A DNA stretch of 64,000 bases from Planctomycetota bacterium (GTDB lineage: Bacteria; Planctomycetota; Phycisphaerae; UBA1845): positions 62,001-126,000 of the forward strand of contig JAKQDH010000163.1 in assembly GCA_029558835.1 (NCBI GenBank). The letters are read 5' to 3'. The notes under the pieces are model-generated. The model was not told where the DNA came from and ran no database searches. It worked only from the letters and a program-made list of their open reading frames with translations. Position numbers and translations under genes: made by a program. Positions 43,201-52,926 of the stretch are shown here, piece by piece. The stretch's first letter is position 1; each line of letters starts with the position of its first letter.

Positions 43201-45540
43201 ATGCCCAGCGCGGTTCCAAGACGCTTCGATCGCAGCATGTGGATCGTGGCCGGGGTGGCCCTGCTGCTGCAAATGCTGTATCTGGCGGAAAGCAGCCGCG
43301 ACCCAACCCTGGCGTTCCCGTTGCTTGACGCCGGCGTCTATCACGAAGAGGCACAGCGCCTGGCCGCGGGTCAGCCGCCGGCGGACGGAGCGTTCTTCCA
43401 GCCGCCGTTGTTCCCGGTGGTGTTGGGCGTGCTGTACCGGGTCGCAGGAGTGAGCATCTTCGCGGCTCGCCTGTTCCAGGCGACGTGCGCGACAGTAAGC
43501 TGCGTGCTGCTGGCCGCGATCACGTGGCGGCTGTTCGGTCGCACCGCTGGGCTGCTGGCGGGCCTGATGCTGGCGGCCTACGGCCCGTTTCTTTTCTTCA
43601 CCAGCCAACTGCTCCCCACGACGCCGGCCATTCTCCTCAACCTGCTGGGGTTATGGTGGTTGCTCCTCACCCTGACGCGGCCGGCGGCGTGGCGCTACCT
43701 GGTCTTCGGCTTCCTCGTCGGGCTGGCGACCATCACGGTGCCCAACTCCGTGATGCTGTTCGTCATCGCGCTGGGGGCGCTGGTGGGGCAGATGCTTCGC
43801 CCTCCATGGCGTCGGCACGCTGCCCTGCGACCGTCGGACGCAACCCCTCTCCCCCCGGGGGGAGAGGGCAGGGTGAGGGGGGAAGCCGCGGCCTCGCGAC
43901 CCTTGACCGATTACCCCCAGGCCGGGAAAGGAGCTCGTTCACCTGCCCTGAGCGCCGTGCTGGCCGCCGTCGGCCTCGCCCTGCCGATCGCGCCGGTCAC
44001 CATCTACAACTATATACACTCGCGTGAATTCGTGCTGATCGCCAACAACGGCGGCGTCAACTTCTACATCGGCAACAACGCATCGGCTGACCGGACGGAA
44101 GCCGTCCGACCGGGACATCGCTGGTATCAACTCTATGGTGAAAGCGTGACGGGCGGCGCCCAAACCGCCGGCCAGCGCAATGCCTACTTCTCGCGTCGGG
44201 CTTGGGAGTACGTGCGCACGGACCCGCTGGGCTTCCTGGGCGGTCTCGCCCGCAAGAGCTGGCGCCTCGTCAACGCCCGCGAGCTGCCGCGAACGTTTGA
44301 TCTGTACAGCTATCGAGATTTCTCCCGGCTGCTCAGCGTGCTGGTATGGCGGACCGACTGGTTCGCCTTTCCTTTGGGAGTGGTGCTGCCGCTGGCCGCA
44401 GCGGGGATGGTCCTGGCCCCGGCCCTGGCGCGAGCGACCGGCGGTCCGGCGCGCCTCTGGGTCGTGCCGCTGATGTTCGCGGTGCTGTACGGCGCGTCCG
44501 TCATGCTATTCTTCGTGTCGGCCCGGCACCGCCTGCCGGCCGTGGTGATGCTGCTGCCCTATGCGGCGGGCGGCCTCATCGGGTTGGGGCGGCAGGCGCA
44601 GGCGTGGTGGACGGGCGGGCACGCCGGCGCCGCCCTCCCGACTTCCCCAACGGTGTGCCTGGCGGCCGTCGTGGTGCTGCTCGCCGTGGTCGTGCTGGTC
44701 AACCTGCCGGTGCACGGGCCGCTCGATGACTTCAACTTCCGGGCGGAACGCTACCACACTTTGGCCCAGGCTCTTGCCGACGCGAAGGAGCTGGACCTGG
44801 CCGCCGAACTGGCGGCGCGCAGCATCGCCCTCGATCCAACGTATGCCGCCGGTTGCGCGGGGCTGGGTCTCATCCGCGCCCGGCAAGGCGACCTCCCCGA
44901 GGCGGAGACCCTGTTTCGGCGGGCGTTGGAGTTGGATCCCGAGGCGGCGGAGGTGCACTGGTATCTGGCCAACGCCCTGCTGGAGCAAGGTCGCGCTGCC
45001 GAGGCCCTCGCGGCCGGACAACGATCGTTGGCGATCAATCCCTCGTCCCCGGAAGCTCACGGCGTGGTCGGCGACATCCTGCTGCACTTGAAGCGCGCGG
45101 ACGAAGCCATCGAGCATTACCAGCAGGCCCTGCGCCTCCCGCCGTATCACCCCGAACTGCGTTTCGCGCTGGCGGCAGCGCTGGAGCAGGCGGAACGTTA
45201 CGGTGAAGCCCTGGCGAACTACCGGCAAGGACTATACGAGGCGGGTCCGCGGCCGGGCGTTGTGCACCGCTTGGTGACCTTGCTGCTGACGTGTCCCCGG
45301 GCGGAGTGGCGCAGTGCGCTCGAGGCCGCCATGCTGGCTGAGCACTGGGTCCAGGCCACCCAGCGCCGCGACGCGGCCGCACTCGAACTGCTGGCTGATG
45401 TCCAGCTTGCCCACGGCCGGCAGCGTGAGGCGCAAGCGCTACTCACCGAGGCCATCCGCGTGGCGGAGGAGGCAGGCGACGAGGCGCGCGCGGCCTCCCT
45501 GCGGTCCCGTGCCCAGGGACTGCAAGCTGCGTTACCCTGA
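43201..45540 (+). CDS. GT-C-type glycosyltransferase fused to TPR repeats
   Basis: A 779-residue membrane protein. The N-terminal half has about ten hydrophobic helices and the pattern of ArnT/PMT-like GT-C enzymes: an acidic residue pair in the first external loop (DAGVYHEEAQRLA), then FQPPLFPVVLGVLYR. Residues 520-770 are TPR units (AGCAGLGLIRARQGDLPEAETLFRRALELDPEAA and others). Such enzymes use polyprenyl-linked sugars on the outer face; the acceptor is unknown. Residues 215-228 (TPLPPGGEGRVRGE) are encoded by a REP-like hairpin repeat inserted in frame, in a loop between two helices. Confidence 0.8.
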   Translation: MPSAVPRRFDRSMWIVAGVALLLQMLYLAESSRDPTLAFPLLDAGVYHEEAQRLAAGQPPADGAFFQPPLFPVVLGVLYRVAGVSIFAARLFQATCATVSCVLLAAITWRLFGRTAGLLAGLMLAAYGPFLFFTSQLLPTTPAILLNLLGLWWLLLTLTRPAAWRYLVFGFLVGLATITVPNSVMLFVIALGALVGQMLRPPWRRHAALRPSDATPLPPGGEGRVRGEAAASRPLTDYPQAGKGARSPALSAVLAAVGLALPIAPVTIYNYIHSREFVLIANNGGVNFYIGNNASADRTEAVRPGHRWYQLYGESVTGGAQTAGQRNAYFSRRAWEYVRTDPLGFLGGLARKSWRLVNARELPRTFDLYSYRDFSRLLSVLVWRTDWFAFPLGVVLPLAAAGMVLAPALARATGGPARLWVVPLMFAVLYGASVMLFFVSARHRLPAVVMLLPYAAGGLIGLGRQAQAWWTGGHAGAALPTSPTVCLAAVVVLLAVVVLVNLPVHGPLDDFNFRAERYHTLAQALADAKELDLAAELAARSIALDPTYAAGCAGLGLIRARQGDLPEAETLFRRALELDPEAAEVHWYLANALLEQGRAAEALAAGQRSLAINPSSPEAHGVVGDILLHLKRADEAIEHYQQALRLPPYHPELRFALAAALEQAERYGEALANYRQGLYEAGPRPGVVHRLVTLLLTCPRAEWRSALEAAMLAEHWVQATQRRDAAALELLADVQLAHGRQREAQALLTEAIRVAEEAGDEARAASLRSRAQGLQAALP
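43843..43880. repeat. REP-like hairpin repeat, copy 5, inside a coding sequence
   Basis: ACCCCTCTCCCC pairing with GGGGGGAGAGG, then GCAGGGTGAGGGG: the same unit as the intergenic copies, reverse orientation. It keeps the host frame open. Confidence 0.8.
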
Positions 45541-45629
45541 GAATCGACCGATGCCCACCCGAGTCTGCGGGGGAATGGGCCGCCCTGCACATCGTGCGTT
45601 CTTCGCTTTCGCGTGGCGAGCCGCAGGCA

Positions 45630-46478
45630 TCAGTGGAAATGCGGCGACGACACCGCACGGTGAGACGGGCCGCGCTTGTACATCGGCTCCAGGGCCTTGA
45701 GCATCCGCTTGCACATCTTGTTGTTGTAGTTGCGCGGATCGCAGAGGAAGACCTCCGCGCGCCGACCACCGATCCGACTCAGACGCTCGAAGAGCCGTTC
45801 GATCCGTTGCATGCATTCCTCGGAGGCCCGGCCCGGCGGCGTCCCGTTGGCGTTGACCACCACCACGTCGCTCTCCACCAGCCCGTGATACGGCGGTAGA
45901 AGCTGAATACGGGTGGCCAGTTCGTCACCCAGCGGCGAGTACAGGAACCCCCGCATCTCCGTCAGCGTCAGGCGGGGACGCTCTTCGGGGACCTCACGGT
46001 CGGCCTCGCTCTCGTCCGCCAGCAGGCCGAAAATCTCCGCGGCGAACGACACCGTGTCGTCCAGCGCCTTGTGCAGCTCGTGGGCGGCCGCCTCCGTCGA
46101 CCGGAACACCTCGCCCACGCTCTGGGGCATCGACATCACGAAGATTCGGTAGTCGTAAGGATACGCGCAGCGCAAGGCGGGATCGGCGTCCGCCTCGATC
46201 AGCACCGTCGCGTTCCGGTCCCGGCGCTGAAGCCGGGCCACCGTCGCCGGCACGACGTCGAATGCCTCCGCGGGCGCGTACTCCACCCACGTCGCGCTGG
46301 CCATGCCACATTCCTGTGGCACTTTACCCAGCGGCTTGGGCCGCTCCTTGTCCCCAGCGCTACTGATAAGACGGACGTAGTGGGGCGGCCGAGGCCAAGG
46401 CTGGTCCAGCACGGTGCGGATTAACGCACTCTTGCCCGACCTCCGCGGGCCGCTCACAAAGGTTACCGCCACCCCCAT
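45630..46478 (-). CDS. P-loop NTPase of unknown function
   Basis: A 282-residue protein. The N-terminus has a Walker A motif GPRRSGKSALIR at residues 10-21. A likely Walker B is TVLIEADAD (about 93-101). Later blocks (FVMSMPQSVGEVF; DVVVVNANGTPPGRA; EVFLCDPRNYNNKMCKRML) do not fit a family known to me. It could bind GTP or ATP and act in a small regulatory or cofactor pathway, but neighbours give no hint. It converges with the glycosyltransferase gene and lies downstream of the LarC and membrane-protein genes. Confidence 0.6.
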   Translation of the reverse strand: MGVAVTFVSGPRRSGKSALIRTVLDQPWPRPPHYVRLISSAGDKERPKPLGKVPQECGMASATWVEYAPAEAFDVVPATVARLQRRDRNATVLIEADADPALRCAYPYDYRIFVMSMPQSVGEVFRSTEAAAHELHKALDDTVSFAAEIFGLLADESEADREVPEERPRLTLTEMRGFLYSPLGDELATRIQLLPPYHGLVESDVVVVNANGTPPGRASEECMQRIERLFERLSRIGGRRAEVFLCDPRNYNNKMCKRMLKALEPMYKRGPSHRAVSSPHFH

Positions 46479-46723
46479 AGATATGTCCCGTCTTCCGCCT
46501 CATCCCTCGGATCAACGCCTTGCCGTTGCATCATAGGCGCGCCCCCCGCGACCGGCCACCCGATGTTTGTCGGAAGTTCTCGGTCCCGCCGACCCCGTCG
46601 GCCCGTGTGGATAGCACCGGCCACGCATCTGCTCGCGCGGCCCCCTGGCGCAGCCGACCGCCGTCGCGGTACCGCCCACTTCTCGCTGACGTGACAGGGT
46701 TGAGGGTGCCGGCCGGCGGCGGC

Positions 46724-47389
46724 TCACACCTTGACGGGCAGGGGTTCCGGGAGCTGGGCCTGCCGGGCGCGCCGCAGGGCGAGAATCAGTTCGACTTCCC
46801 CGACCGGCTGGTCAACCTGGCGGGCGATCTCCGTGGCCGACTTGCCCTCGTCGGCGAGGCGATAGACGGCCGCCTGACGGGGGTCTTCGCCTCGCGGCGG
46901 GGCCTCCACGGGGGAGAGGGCATCCGGGGGCTCCGCGTCCAGCGTCAGATCCAGACGCCGCGGCCCAGGTGAGGCTTGCAGGAGGGCGTTGAGTTGGGCG
47001 ATCCGGCGGTCGGCTTCACGGAGCACAGCCTCCACCTTCGCGTACTTCGTGTCCAACAGGGCACTGACCTGACGTGCGAGTTCATCCAGTTGCAGCACGG
47101 CCTGATCCAGGTCCTGGCGCTGGCGCTGCTCGGCCGTCAGCCGTTCGTAGCGCGCCTTGACCGACTCGCCGGCGTCCCGTTGTCGCTCCCGGATCTTCTG
47201 CCGCGTGCGAATCAGCGTGATGGTGGTGAACACCACTACGAGGGCGACCAGCAGCAGTTGGCCCGCCCCCATGTCACCCCACGTGCGCCCGGTGGACGGG
47301 TCGGCCGCCAACAGGGTCAGCGGGCCGGCGGCGCTCATGGGGATCGTCATCAACATGACCGGCATCCTGCAACAACCACCAGGCATCAC
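46724..47389 (-). CDS. Membrane-anchored coiled-coil protein with HTH-like end
   Basis: The protein has 221 residues; the start is uncertain, with several in-frame ATGs (47389, 47365, 47356). One transmembrane helix (LLLVALVVVFTTITLI, about 45-60) is followed by a long coiled coil (KIRERQRDAGESVKARYERLTAEQRQRQDLDQ and onward to about 140). The last 45 residues, VYRLADEGKSATEIARQVDQPVGEVELILALRR, look like a DUF2802/DUF6115-type helix-turn-helix. It follows larC by 33 bases and may share its transcript. Function unknown. Confidence 0.65.
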   Translation of the reverse strand: MMPGGCCRMPVMLMTIPMSAAGPLTLLAADPSTGRTWGDMGAGQLLLVALVVVFTTITLIRTRQKIRERQRDAGESVKARYERLTAEQRQRQDLDQAVLQLDELARQVSALLDTKYAKVEAVLREADRRIAQLNALLQASPGPRRLDLTLDAEPPDALSPVEAPPRGEDPRQAAVYRLADEGKSATEIARQVDQPVGEVELILALRRARQAQLPEPLPVKV

Positions 47390-47422
47390 TTGGCGGCTGG
47401 CTCTTCCCTTCGGCCTGTGGGC

Positions 47423-48613
47423 TCAGCGCGGGGCTGCACCGTCGCCTCGCCGACCCCAGGCAAGCTGGACCGCCGACATCACCAGGCGGACCGAGACGCC
47501 CTGGGTGCGTGCGGCTGCCAGGCAGTCATCGAACTCCGGATGAGCCGTCTCCACACCCTCCCGAGTGGCGACCTTCACCCGGATCACCCCGTAGGGCGTC
47601 GTGACCGACTCCTCCCGCCGGGCCAGCTTGGTCCGCCGGCTCTGGTGACGGCGGATGCCGAACGTCGTCGTCTCGGCGAACAGCAACGCCTCGAACTTCG
47701 CGGCATCCTCCGGTCGGCACAGCACCGTCAGCAGCAAACCCGGTCGCGACTTCTTCATCTGTATCGGCAGGGCGTACGCGTCCAGTGCACCCTCAGCGAG
47801 CGTGCGCTCCAGGCAGTGGGCAACCCATTGCGGCGAGCTGTCGTCGAGGTTCGTCTCCAGCACGGTGATCTCGTCCACTTCCCCGACGGCATGCGGCTCG
47901 CCGATCAGTACTCGCAGCACGTTGGGCAGCATTCCACCCTCGCGGGCGCCCGCCCCGTAGCCCACGGCCGCAAGCTGCATCGGCGGCACCGGACCGAACT
48001 GCTCCGCCAGTGTCGTTAACACGGCTGCCCCGGTGGGTGTGGTCAGTTCGCCCGGCTCGTCGCAGGCGGCCAGCGGCACGCCCTTGAGCAACTCCGCCGT
48101 CGCCGGCGCCGGCACGGGGAATACCCCGTGGGCGCAGTGCACCGTTCCCGATCCCGTCGGCAGCGGCGAACAGACGACCCGCTCCACGCCCAGCAGTTCC
48201 AGCGCCCAGACCGCCCCCACCACGTCCAAAATGGCGTCCACCGCCCCGACCTCATGGAAGTGCACGTGGTCCGGCGTGGTCCCGTGCACGGCTGCCTCTG
48301 CCTGAGCGAGACGTTGGAACACGTCCGTCGCCCGCGCCCGTACCGTGGTCGGCAACGGCGCCCGCTCCAGCAAATGGAGAATGTCGCTGAGGTGGCGATG
48401 CGGCTGATGGTGGTCCGCGTCGAGCCGCACGTCGAAGCGCGTGGCCGCCAGCCCCTTGCGTGTGACCCGCTCAATCGAAAGCGCGTACCCGTGCAGACCC
48501 AGCGACGCCAGACCGGCCCGCAGGCGCTCGACGTCCGCACCGGCATCGAGCAGGGCCGCGACGATCATGTCGCCGGCCGCCCCGCTGAAACAATCGAAGT
48601 ACGCGATCCGCAC
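47423..48613 (-). CDS. larC: LarC nickel-pincer cofactor metal insertase
   Basis: The protein has 396 residues from GTG 48613, with AGGGGG upstream; the longer frame to 48721 lacks homology. The start MRIAYFDCFSGAAGDMIVAALLDAGA is diagnostic, followed by HFHEVGAVDAILDVVGA and METNLDDSSPQ-like VLETNLDDSSPQWV near residue 240. LarC makes the nickel-pincer (NPN) cofactor of lactate racemase with LarB and LarE. In Lactobacillus, larC is split by a frameshift; here it is one continuous frame. LarA, LarB and LarE are not in the window, so its target enzyme is unknown. Confidence 0.92.
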   Translation of the reverse strand: MRIAYFDCFSGAAGDMIVAALLDAGADVERLRAGLASLGLHGYALSIERVTRKGLAATRFDVRLDADHHQPHRHLSDILHLLERAPLPTTVRARATDVFQRLAQAEAAVHGTTPDHVHFHEVGAVDAILDVVGAVWALELLGVERVVCSPLPTGSGTVHCAHGVFPVPAPATAELLKGVPLAACDEPGELTTPTGAAVLTTLAEQFGPVPPMQLAAVGYGAGAREGGMLPNVLRVLIGEPHAVGEVDEITVLETNLDDSSPQWVAHCLERTLAEGALDAYALPIQMKKSRPGLLLTVLCRPEDAAKFEALLFAETTTFGIRRHQSRRTKLARREESVTTPYGVIRVKVATREGVETAHPEFDDCLAAARTQGVSVRLVMSAVQLAWGRRGDGAAPR

Positions 48614-48781
48614 GGATTGCCCCCTATTCGTCGAATGCTGCGTCGCGCGTGAGCATAGTCTGCTGGTTCGATCGCATTCGCATGCTTCATCATTTCCCCA
48701 GGTCCACAGGACCTGGGCCACCCGCGCGCCCGCGCGCGACTCGGCCGGGTGCCGGAGTGTAGAGGAGGCACGGGCGGGCGT

Positions 48782-51070
48782 CTACGCCAGTTCCACCGGG
48801 TCAACGTCCACCATGAGCGTCGCGCCGGTGATGCGGAGCCTGCCCGCGTCGCGCGCCGCCTGGAGGAGGCGGTGCAACGTGGCCGCCTCGGGCGCACGCA
48901 CCAGCAGTTCATAGCGATACTTCCCGCGCAAACGCGGGAGCGGGCAGGGCGACGGGCCCAGCACATCGGTGTCCGCCGCCGCCAGCTCGGCAATCGTCCC
49001 GCGCAGGTGTTCCGCGAGCGCCTCGACGCACCGGACGGCCTGTTCATCACGGGCGTGCGTCAGCACGAACCTGGCCAGCCGCCGATACGGCGGCAACCCC
49101 ACCCGCCGGCGGATCGGCAGCTCCCGGGCCACGAACGCCTCGTAATCGTGCCGGGTGGCGGTGGAAAGGGCATACAGGTCGGGCATCGTCGTCTGCACCA
49201 CCACGGAGCCCGGCACGGCGGCCCGCCCCGCGCGACCGGCCACCTGGGTGAGAAGCTGAAACAGCCGCTCCTGGGCCCGGAAGTCCCCGGCCAGCGCCGA
49301 CGGCTCGGCGTTGATGACGCCCACCACCGACACCCACGGGAAATCCAGCCCCTTCGCAATCATCTGCGTGCCCACCAGCACGTCCGTGCGCCGCGCCTCA
49401 AAGTCGTCCACGACCTTCTGATACTCGTCACGGTGACGTACCGTGTCACTATCCACCCGGCAGATGCGGGCCTCCGGAAAACGGGACGCCAGGATGTCCT
49501 CGATCCGCTGAGTTCCCGGCCCGATCTGCACCAGCCGGGCACCGCAACCCATCGTCGGGCAGCGCGTCGGGATCGGCGTCTGCGTGCGGCAGTAATGACA
49601 CAGCGCCCGTCCCGTGGCCGTGTGTACCACCAGACTCACGCTGCACCGCGGACACACCAGCCGGGCCCGACAGACGGGGCAATACACCCGGCTCGCATAG
49701 CCCCGCCGGTTCATCAGGATCACCGCCTGCTCCTGCCGCCCCAGCGCCTCGCGCAGCCGATGCTCAAGCAGCCGCGACAGCACGGGCGTCTGACCGTCGA
49801 TCGTCGGCTCCTCGTTCATGTCCACCACCTGCACGATCGGCAGCGGCAGGTCCTTCACCCGCGCGGGCAGCGTCACCCGCTCGTAGTGCGGACGGGTCGC
49901 GCTGTTATGCCACGACTCCAGCGAAGGTGTGGCCGAGCCCAGCACCACGGGGAACCCACCCAGATGCCCGCGCATAATGGCCACGTCGCGCACGTGGAAC
50001 CGCGGCGCTTGCAGGTTCTTGTAGCTGGCATCCTGCTCCTCATCGACGCAGATGAGCCCCAGTCTCGGGCAGGGGGCGAACACGGCGCTGCGCGTGCCGA
50101 TGACGACCTGCTTCCGCCCGGCCGCCACTTCCCGCCAGATCACCGAGCGCTGCGCGTCGGTCAGCCCGCTGTGCTGGACCGCAACCTGCGGGAAGCGGGC
50201 CGCCAGCCGCTGCACAAGCTGCGTGGTCAACACGATCTCCGGCACCAGCAGCAGCGCCTGCCTGCCCATCGCCAGCGCCGCCCGGATGGCATGCACGTAC
50301 ACTTCCGTCTTGCCGGATCCGCTGACGCCGAACAGCAGGGTGACACTGAAGCCGCCGCCGGCGAGCCGGCCACGGACCACCTCTAGGGCGCGCTCCTGAT
50401 GCACGTTGAGCGTGAAGTCAGGCTCTCGGGGCAGCCGGTCGAAATCAAGGTTGTCCGGCAGCTCCTTGCGGGTGCTGATGCTCACCCAACCCGCCCGCGC
50501 CAGTCCCTGCAGAACGCCCGTCGAGGCCCCCGTCCGCTCCAGGAGTGTCGCGACGGGCACCGGGGAAGATGCCTGCGCCAGGGCCTCCAGGATCGCCCGC
50601 CGTGGACCGGTGAGCCGCAAGCCGCCCGCGTGCCACTCACCTGCCGGACGGGCCAAGGCCGCGCAGCGCACCGTCAGCAGCCCGCTCTGCTGCCGGACCG
50701 CCTCCGGCGTCATCGCCTTGAGCGTCCGGCCCAGCGGGCAGAGGTAGTGCCGGGCGATGCGCCGCCCCAACTCGATCAGCTCCGGCGTCAGGTAGCTCTC
50801 CGTGTCGCGCACGGCCTGAATCGGGCGGAGGGTCGTGTCCCACGCACGCTGATCGAGCCCCAGCACGAACCCGTCCACGAGCGTGCCCCGCCTTCCCAAC
50901 GGCACCACCACGCGTCGCCCGGGCACGACGGCCGCTTGCAGCTCGTCCGGCACCGCGAAGGTATACGTCCGCCACAACGGCGGCAGCGGCGCCACCTCCG
51001 CGACCAGCCCCTGACGCTGCTCGCCGGGTTCAACCCACAGCCGACCCGTCGTGTCGGAGGAGGAGCCCAT
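48782..51070 (-). CDS. priA: Primosomal helicase PriA
   Basis: The protein has 762 residues. ATG 51070 is chosen because GGGGG lies five bases upstream. The N-terminal 3'-DNA binding domain begins PLPPLWRTYTFAVPDELQ. The helicase has Walker A GVSGSGKTEVYVHAIRAAL (about residue 245) and CVDEEQDASYK (Walker B). The zinc region has paired Cys: CPVCRARLVCPRC and CHYCRTQ...CPTMGC. It restarts replication at stalled forks by loading the replicative helicase. Length and order are normal. Confidence 0.97.
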   Translation of the reverse strand: MGSSSDTTGRLWVEPGEQRQGLVAEVAPLPPLWRTYTFAVPDELQAAVVPGRRVVVPLGRRGTLVDGFVLGLDQRAWDTTLRPIQAVRDTESYLTPELIELGRRIARHYLCPLGRTLKAMTPEAVRQQSGLLTVRCAALARPAGEWHAGGLRLTGPRRAILEALAQASSPVPVATLLERTGASTGVLQGLARAGWVSISTRKELPDNLDFDRLPREPDFTLNVHQERALEVVRGRLAGGGFSVTLLFGVSGSGKTEVYVHAIRAALAMGRQALLLVPEIVLTTQLVQRLAARFPQVAVQHSGLTDAQRSVIWREVAAGRKQVVIGTRSAVFAPCPRLGLICVDEEQDASYKNLQAPRFHVRDVAIMRGHLGGFPVVLGSATPSLESWHNSATRPHYERVTLPARVKDLPLPIVQVVDMNEEPTIDGQTPVLSRLLEHRLREALGRQEQAVILMNRRGYASRVYCPVCRARLVCPRCSVSLVVHTATGRALCHYCRTQTPIPTRCPTMGCGARLVQIGPGTQRIEDILASRFPEARICRVDSDTVRHRDEYQKVVDDFEARRTDVLVGTQMIAKGLDFPWVSVVGVINAEPSALAGDFRAQERLFQLLTQVAGRAGRAAVPGSVVVQTTMPDLYALSTATRHDYEAFVARELPIRRRVGLPPYRRLARFVLTHARDEQAVRCVEALAEHLRGTIAELAAADTDVLGPSPCPLPRLRGKYRYELLVRAPEAATLHRLLQAARDAGRLRITGATLMVDVDPVELA

Positions 51071-51350
51071 CAGTACCCCCGTTTCTTCGCCCGGCGCAGC
51101 CGAGGCGGGCCGCCCAGGAACGCAGCGGTGCCCCAGCACGCTCCGCGCGCGAACTGTCCGCCTGATTGTAACTGGTCAGAAGCCCGTCAGCAGAAAGAAT
51201 GAATAGAGGGACGGCAGGCCGACAACCACTCCCCGAGCGGAGTCCCGCAGACCGCTACCGAGCCCGAGTGGACACCAAGGCCGCCCCGCGCGTACCGCGG
51301 ATAACCGCATCTTCCCCCAAGCAACTGCTTGGGGCGGGCGGTAGGCCTGG

Positions 51351-51764
51351 TTACCGCATCCTGGCCTCGCCGGGCTCAGGCTGGCTGCGGAAACCGGTAA
51401 TCTGGGGCATGTCCTCGGGTTTCTCGCTCGGGTGCACTACAAACACCTCAACCCGGACAATCTCCTCGAACGGAACGGTAACCACAAACGCCCCGACCTT
51501 GTAGTGCTCATCCACCGGCTCGCATTCAAAGACCAAGTCCGAGCGGGCGGGCACCTCGGCGATCTCCTTGATCTCGTAGCTGAACCCGTCGCGCAGGTAG
51601 ATGAGTTGCCGGACCTCCAACTCCGCGTGGAACTGCCCCACGTCCTCCCGGTCCGTCAAATCAGCGCGGGTGATGCCCGGAAAATGCTTCAAAGTGCAGC
51701 GCCACTTCGCGGTCTCGATCTGCTCGTTTCGGGCACCCCCGTGGAACCAGTCGTAGTTGAACAT
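51351..51764 (-). CDS. Conserved-looking small protein, function unknown
   Basis: A 137-residue soluble protein from ATG 51764. It begins MFNYDWFHGGARNEQIETAKWRC and is otherwise beta-strand-like with many charged residues. No domain was recognised. It is divergent from queG with 172 bases between. The composition is normal for the genome, so it is probably real. Confidence 0.55.
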   Translation of the reverse strand: MFNYDWFHGGARNEQIETAKWRCTLKHFPGITRADLTDREDVGQFHAELEVRQLIYLRDGFSYEIKEIAEVPARSDLVFECEPVDEHYKVGAFVVTVPFEEIVRVEVFVVHPSEKPEDMPQITGFRSQPEPGEARMR

Positions 51765-51902
51765 CCGGCATCCTGTCCGTCAGGTAGCTGTTTGGGTCGC
51801 TCGCCTCGCCGACCGGGGACGCGGTGCACCCGGCCGACCCGTTGCAGGGCAGGCACGCTACTCCCCTCGCGCAGGGGCGTCAACGGCAGACTCCTGCCGA
51901 CG

Positions 51903-51930
51903 TTGTATCGGCTACCCCCACCGGTACCAT
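51903..51930 (+). promoter_or_regulatory. Sigma70-type promoter giving a leaderless queG mRNA
   Basis: TTGTAT (51903-51908), 16-base spacer, TACCAT (51925-51930). The GTG start of queG lies seven bases on, at the expected transcription start. The layout matches that of the PhoH-like gene. Confidence 0.5.
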
Positions 51931-51936
51931 GCGTGC

Positions 51937-52926
51937 GTGGAACCAGCCGAACTGACCAATCTCATCAAGGGTCTCGCCCACGCGGCCGGCTTCGAGCGGT
52001 GCGGCATCGCCCAAGTGGGCCTGTTGCCCCGCGCGGATTATCTGACCGAATGGTTAGCTCATGGCATGCACGGGGAAATGCAGTTTCTTCAGTCACACCG
52101 TGAGCTGCTTACCAATCCGCACCACCTGATCGATGGAGCCAGGAGCCTGATCGTCCTTGCCCGGGTGTACGGACAGAAGGCCCCGGCGTGGCGACCGGAG
52201 GACGACGGACTCCGAGGCCGGGTGGCCTGCTACGCCTGGGGCGAGGACTACCATGTCGTTCTGCGCGAGCAGCTTCACGGGCTTGCGGACGCGATCCGCG
52301 ACCGAGTCGGGCGGGAGGTACCCATGAGGGTGTGCGTGGACACCGCTCCCCTCGTCGAACGCGAGTGGGCAGCCCGGGCCGGCGTCGGCTGGATCGGGAA
52401 GAACACGCTGGTGCTGCACCCCCGCTTGGGTAGCTACACGTTCCTTGGCGTGCTGGTCACGACGCTGGAGTTGGTGCCGGATGAGCCTATGCCGGACCAC
52501 TGCGGTACCTGCACGGCCTGCCTGGATGCGTGTCCCACCGGCGCCTTCCCCGCCCCGTACCGGATGGACGCCCGCCGGTGTATCAGCTACCTGACCATCG
52601 AGCACCGCGGCCGGATTCCGGATGAGTTCCACGCGGCCCTGGGCAACTGGGTCTTCGGCTGCGACGTATGCCAGGAGGTATGCCCGTACAATCGCAGAGC
52701 CCCGGTCACCAGCGAGCCGCGTTTTGCCATCCGCCCGCCGCTCCCCTACCCGGGGCTCGAGGCGTTGATGCACTGGACGACTGAGGACTACCGTCGCGTG
52801 CTGCGGGGCAGCGCCATGCGGCGCGCGAAGTTGGGGATGCTCCAGCGCAATGCCGGCCTCGCCCGGCGGAACATCACGGGACAGCCTGTAGACAGGGATG
52901 AGCAGCCGTTGCCCGGGCCGGCATAA
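51937..52926 (+). CDS. queG: Epoxyqueuosine reductase QueG
   Basis: The protein has 329 residues from GTG 51937, where family homology begins. It reduces epoxyqueuosine to queuosine in tRNA using cobalamin and two 4Fe-4S clusters. The N-terminal part has YLTEWLAHGMHGEMQFL and DTAPLVEREWAARAGVGWIGKN (a catalytic Asp and cobalamin-binding region). Two cluster motifs are visible: CGTCTACLDACP and CDVCQEVCPYN. The usual C-terminal HEAT extension is short here. A folE remnant (an upstream step of the same 7-deazaguanine pathway, also used in folate synthesis) lies at the window end. Confidence 0.95.
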   Translation: MEPAELTNLIKGLAHAAGFERCGIAQVGLLPRADYLTEWLAHGMHGEMQFLQSHRELLTNPHHLIDGARSLIVLARVYGQKAPAWRPEDDGLRGRVACYAWGEDYHVVLREQLHGLADAIRDRVGREVPMRVCVDTAPLVEREWAARAGVGWIGKNTLVLHPRLGSYTFLGVLVTTLELVPDEPMPDHCGTCTACLDACPTGAFPAPYRMDARRCISYLTIEHRGRIPDEFHAALGNWVFGCDVCQEVCPYNRRAPVTSEPRFAIRPPLPYPGLEALMHWTTEDYRRVLRGSAMRRAKLGMLQRNAGLARRNITGQPVDRDEQPLPGPA

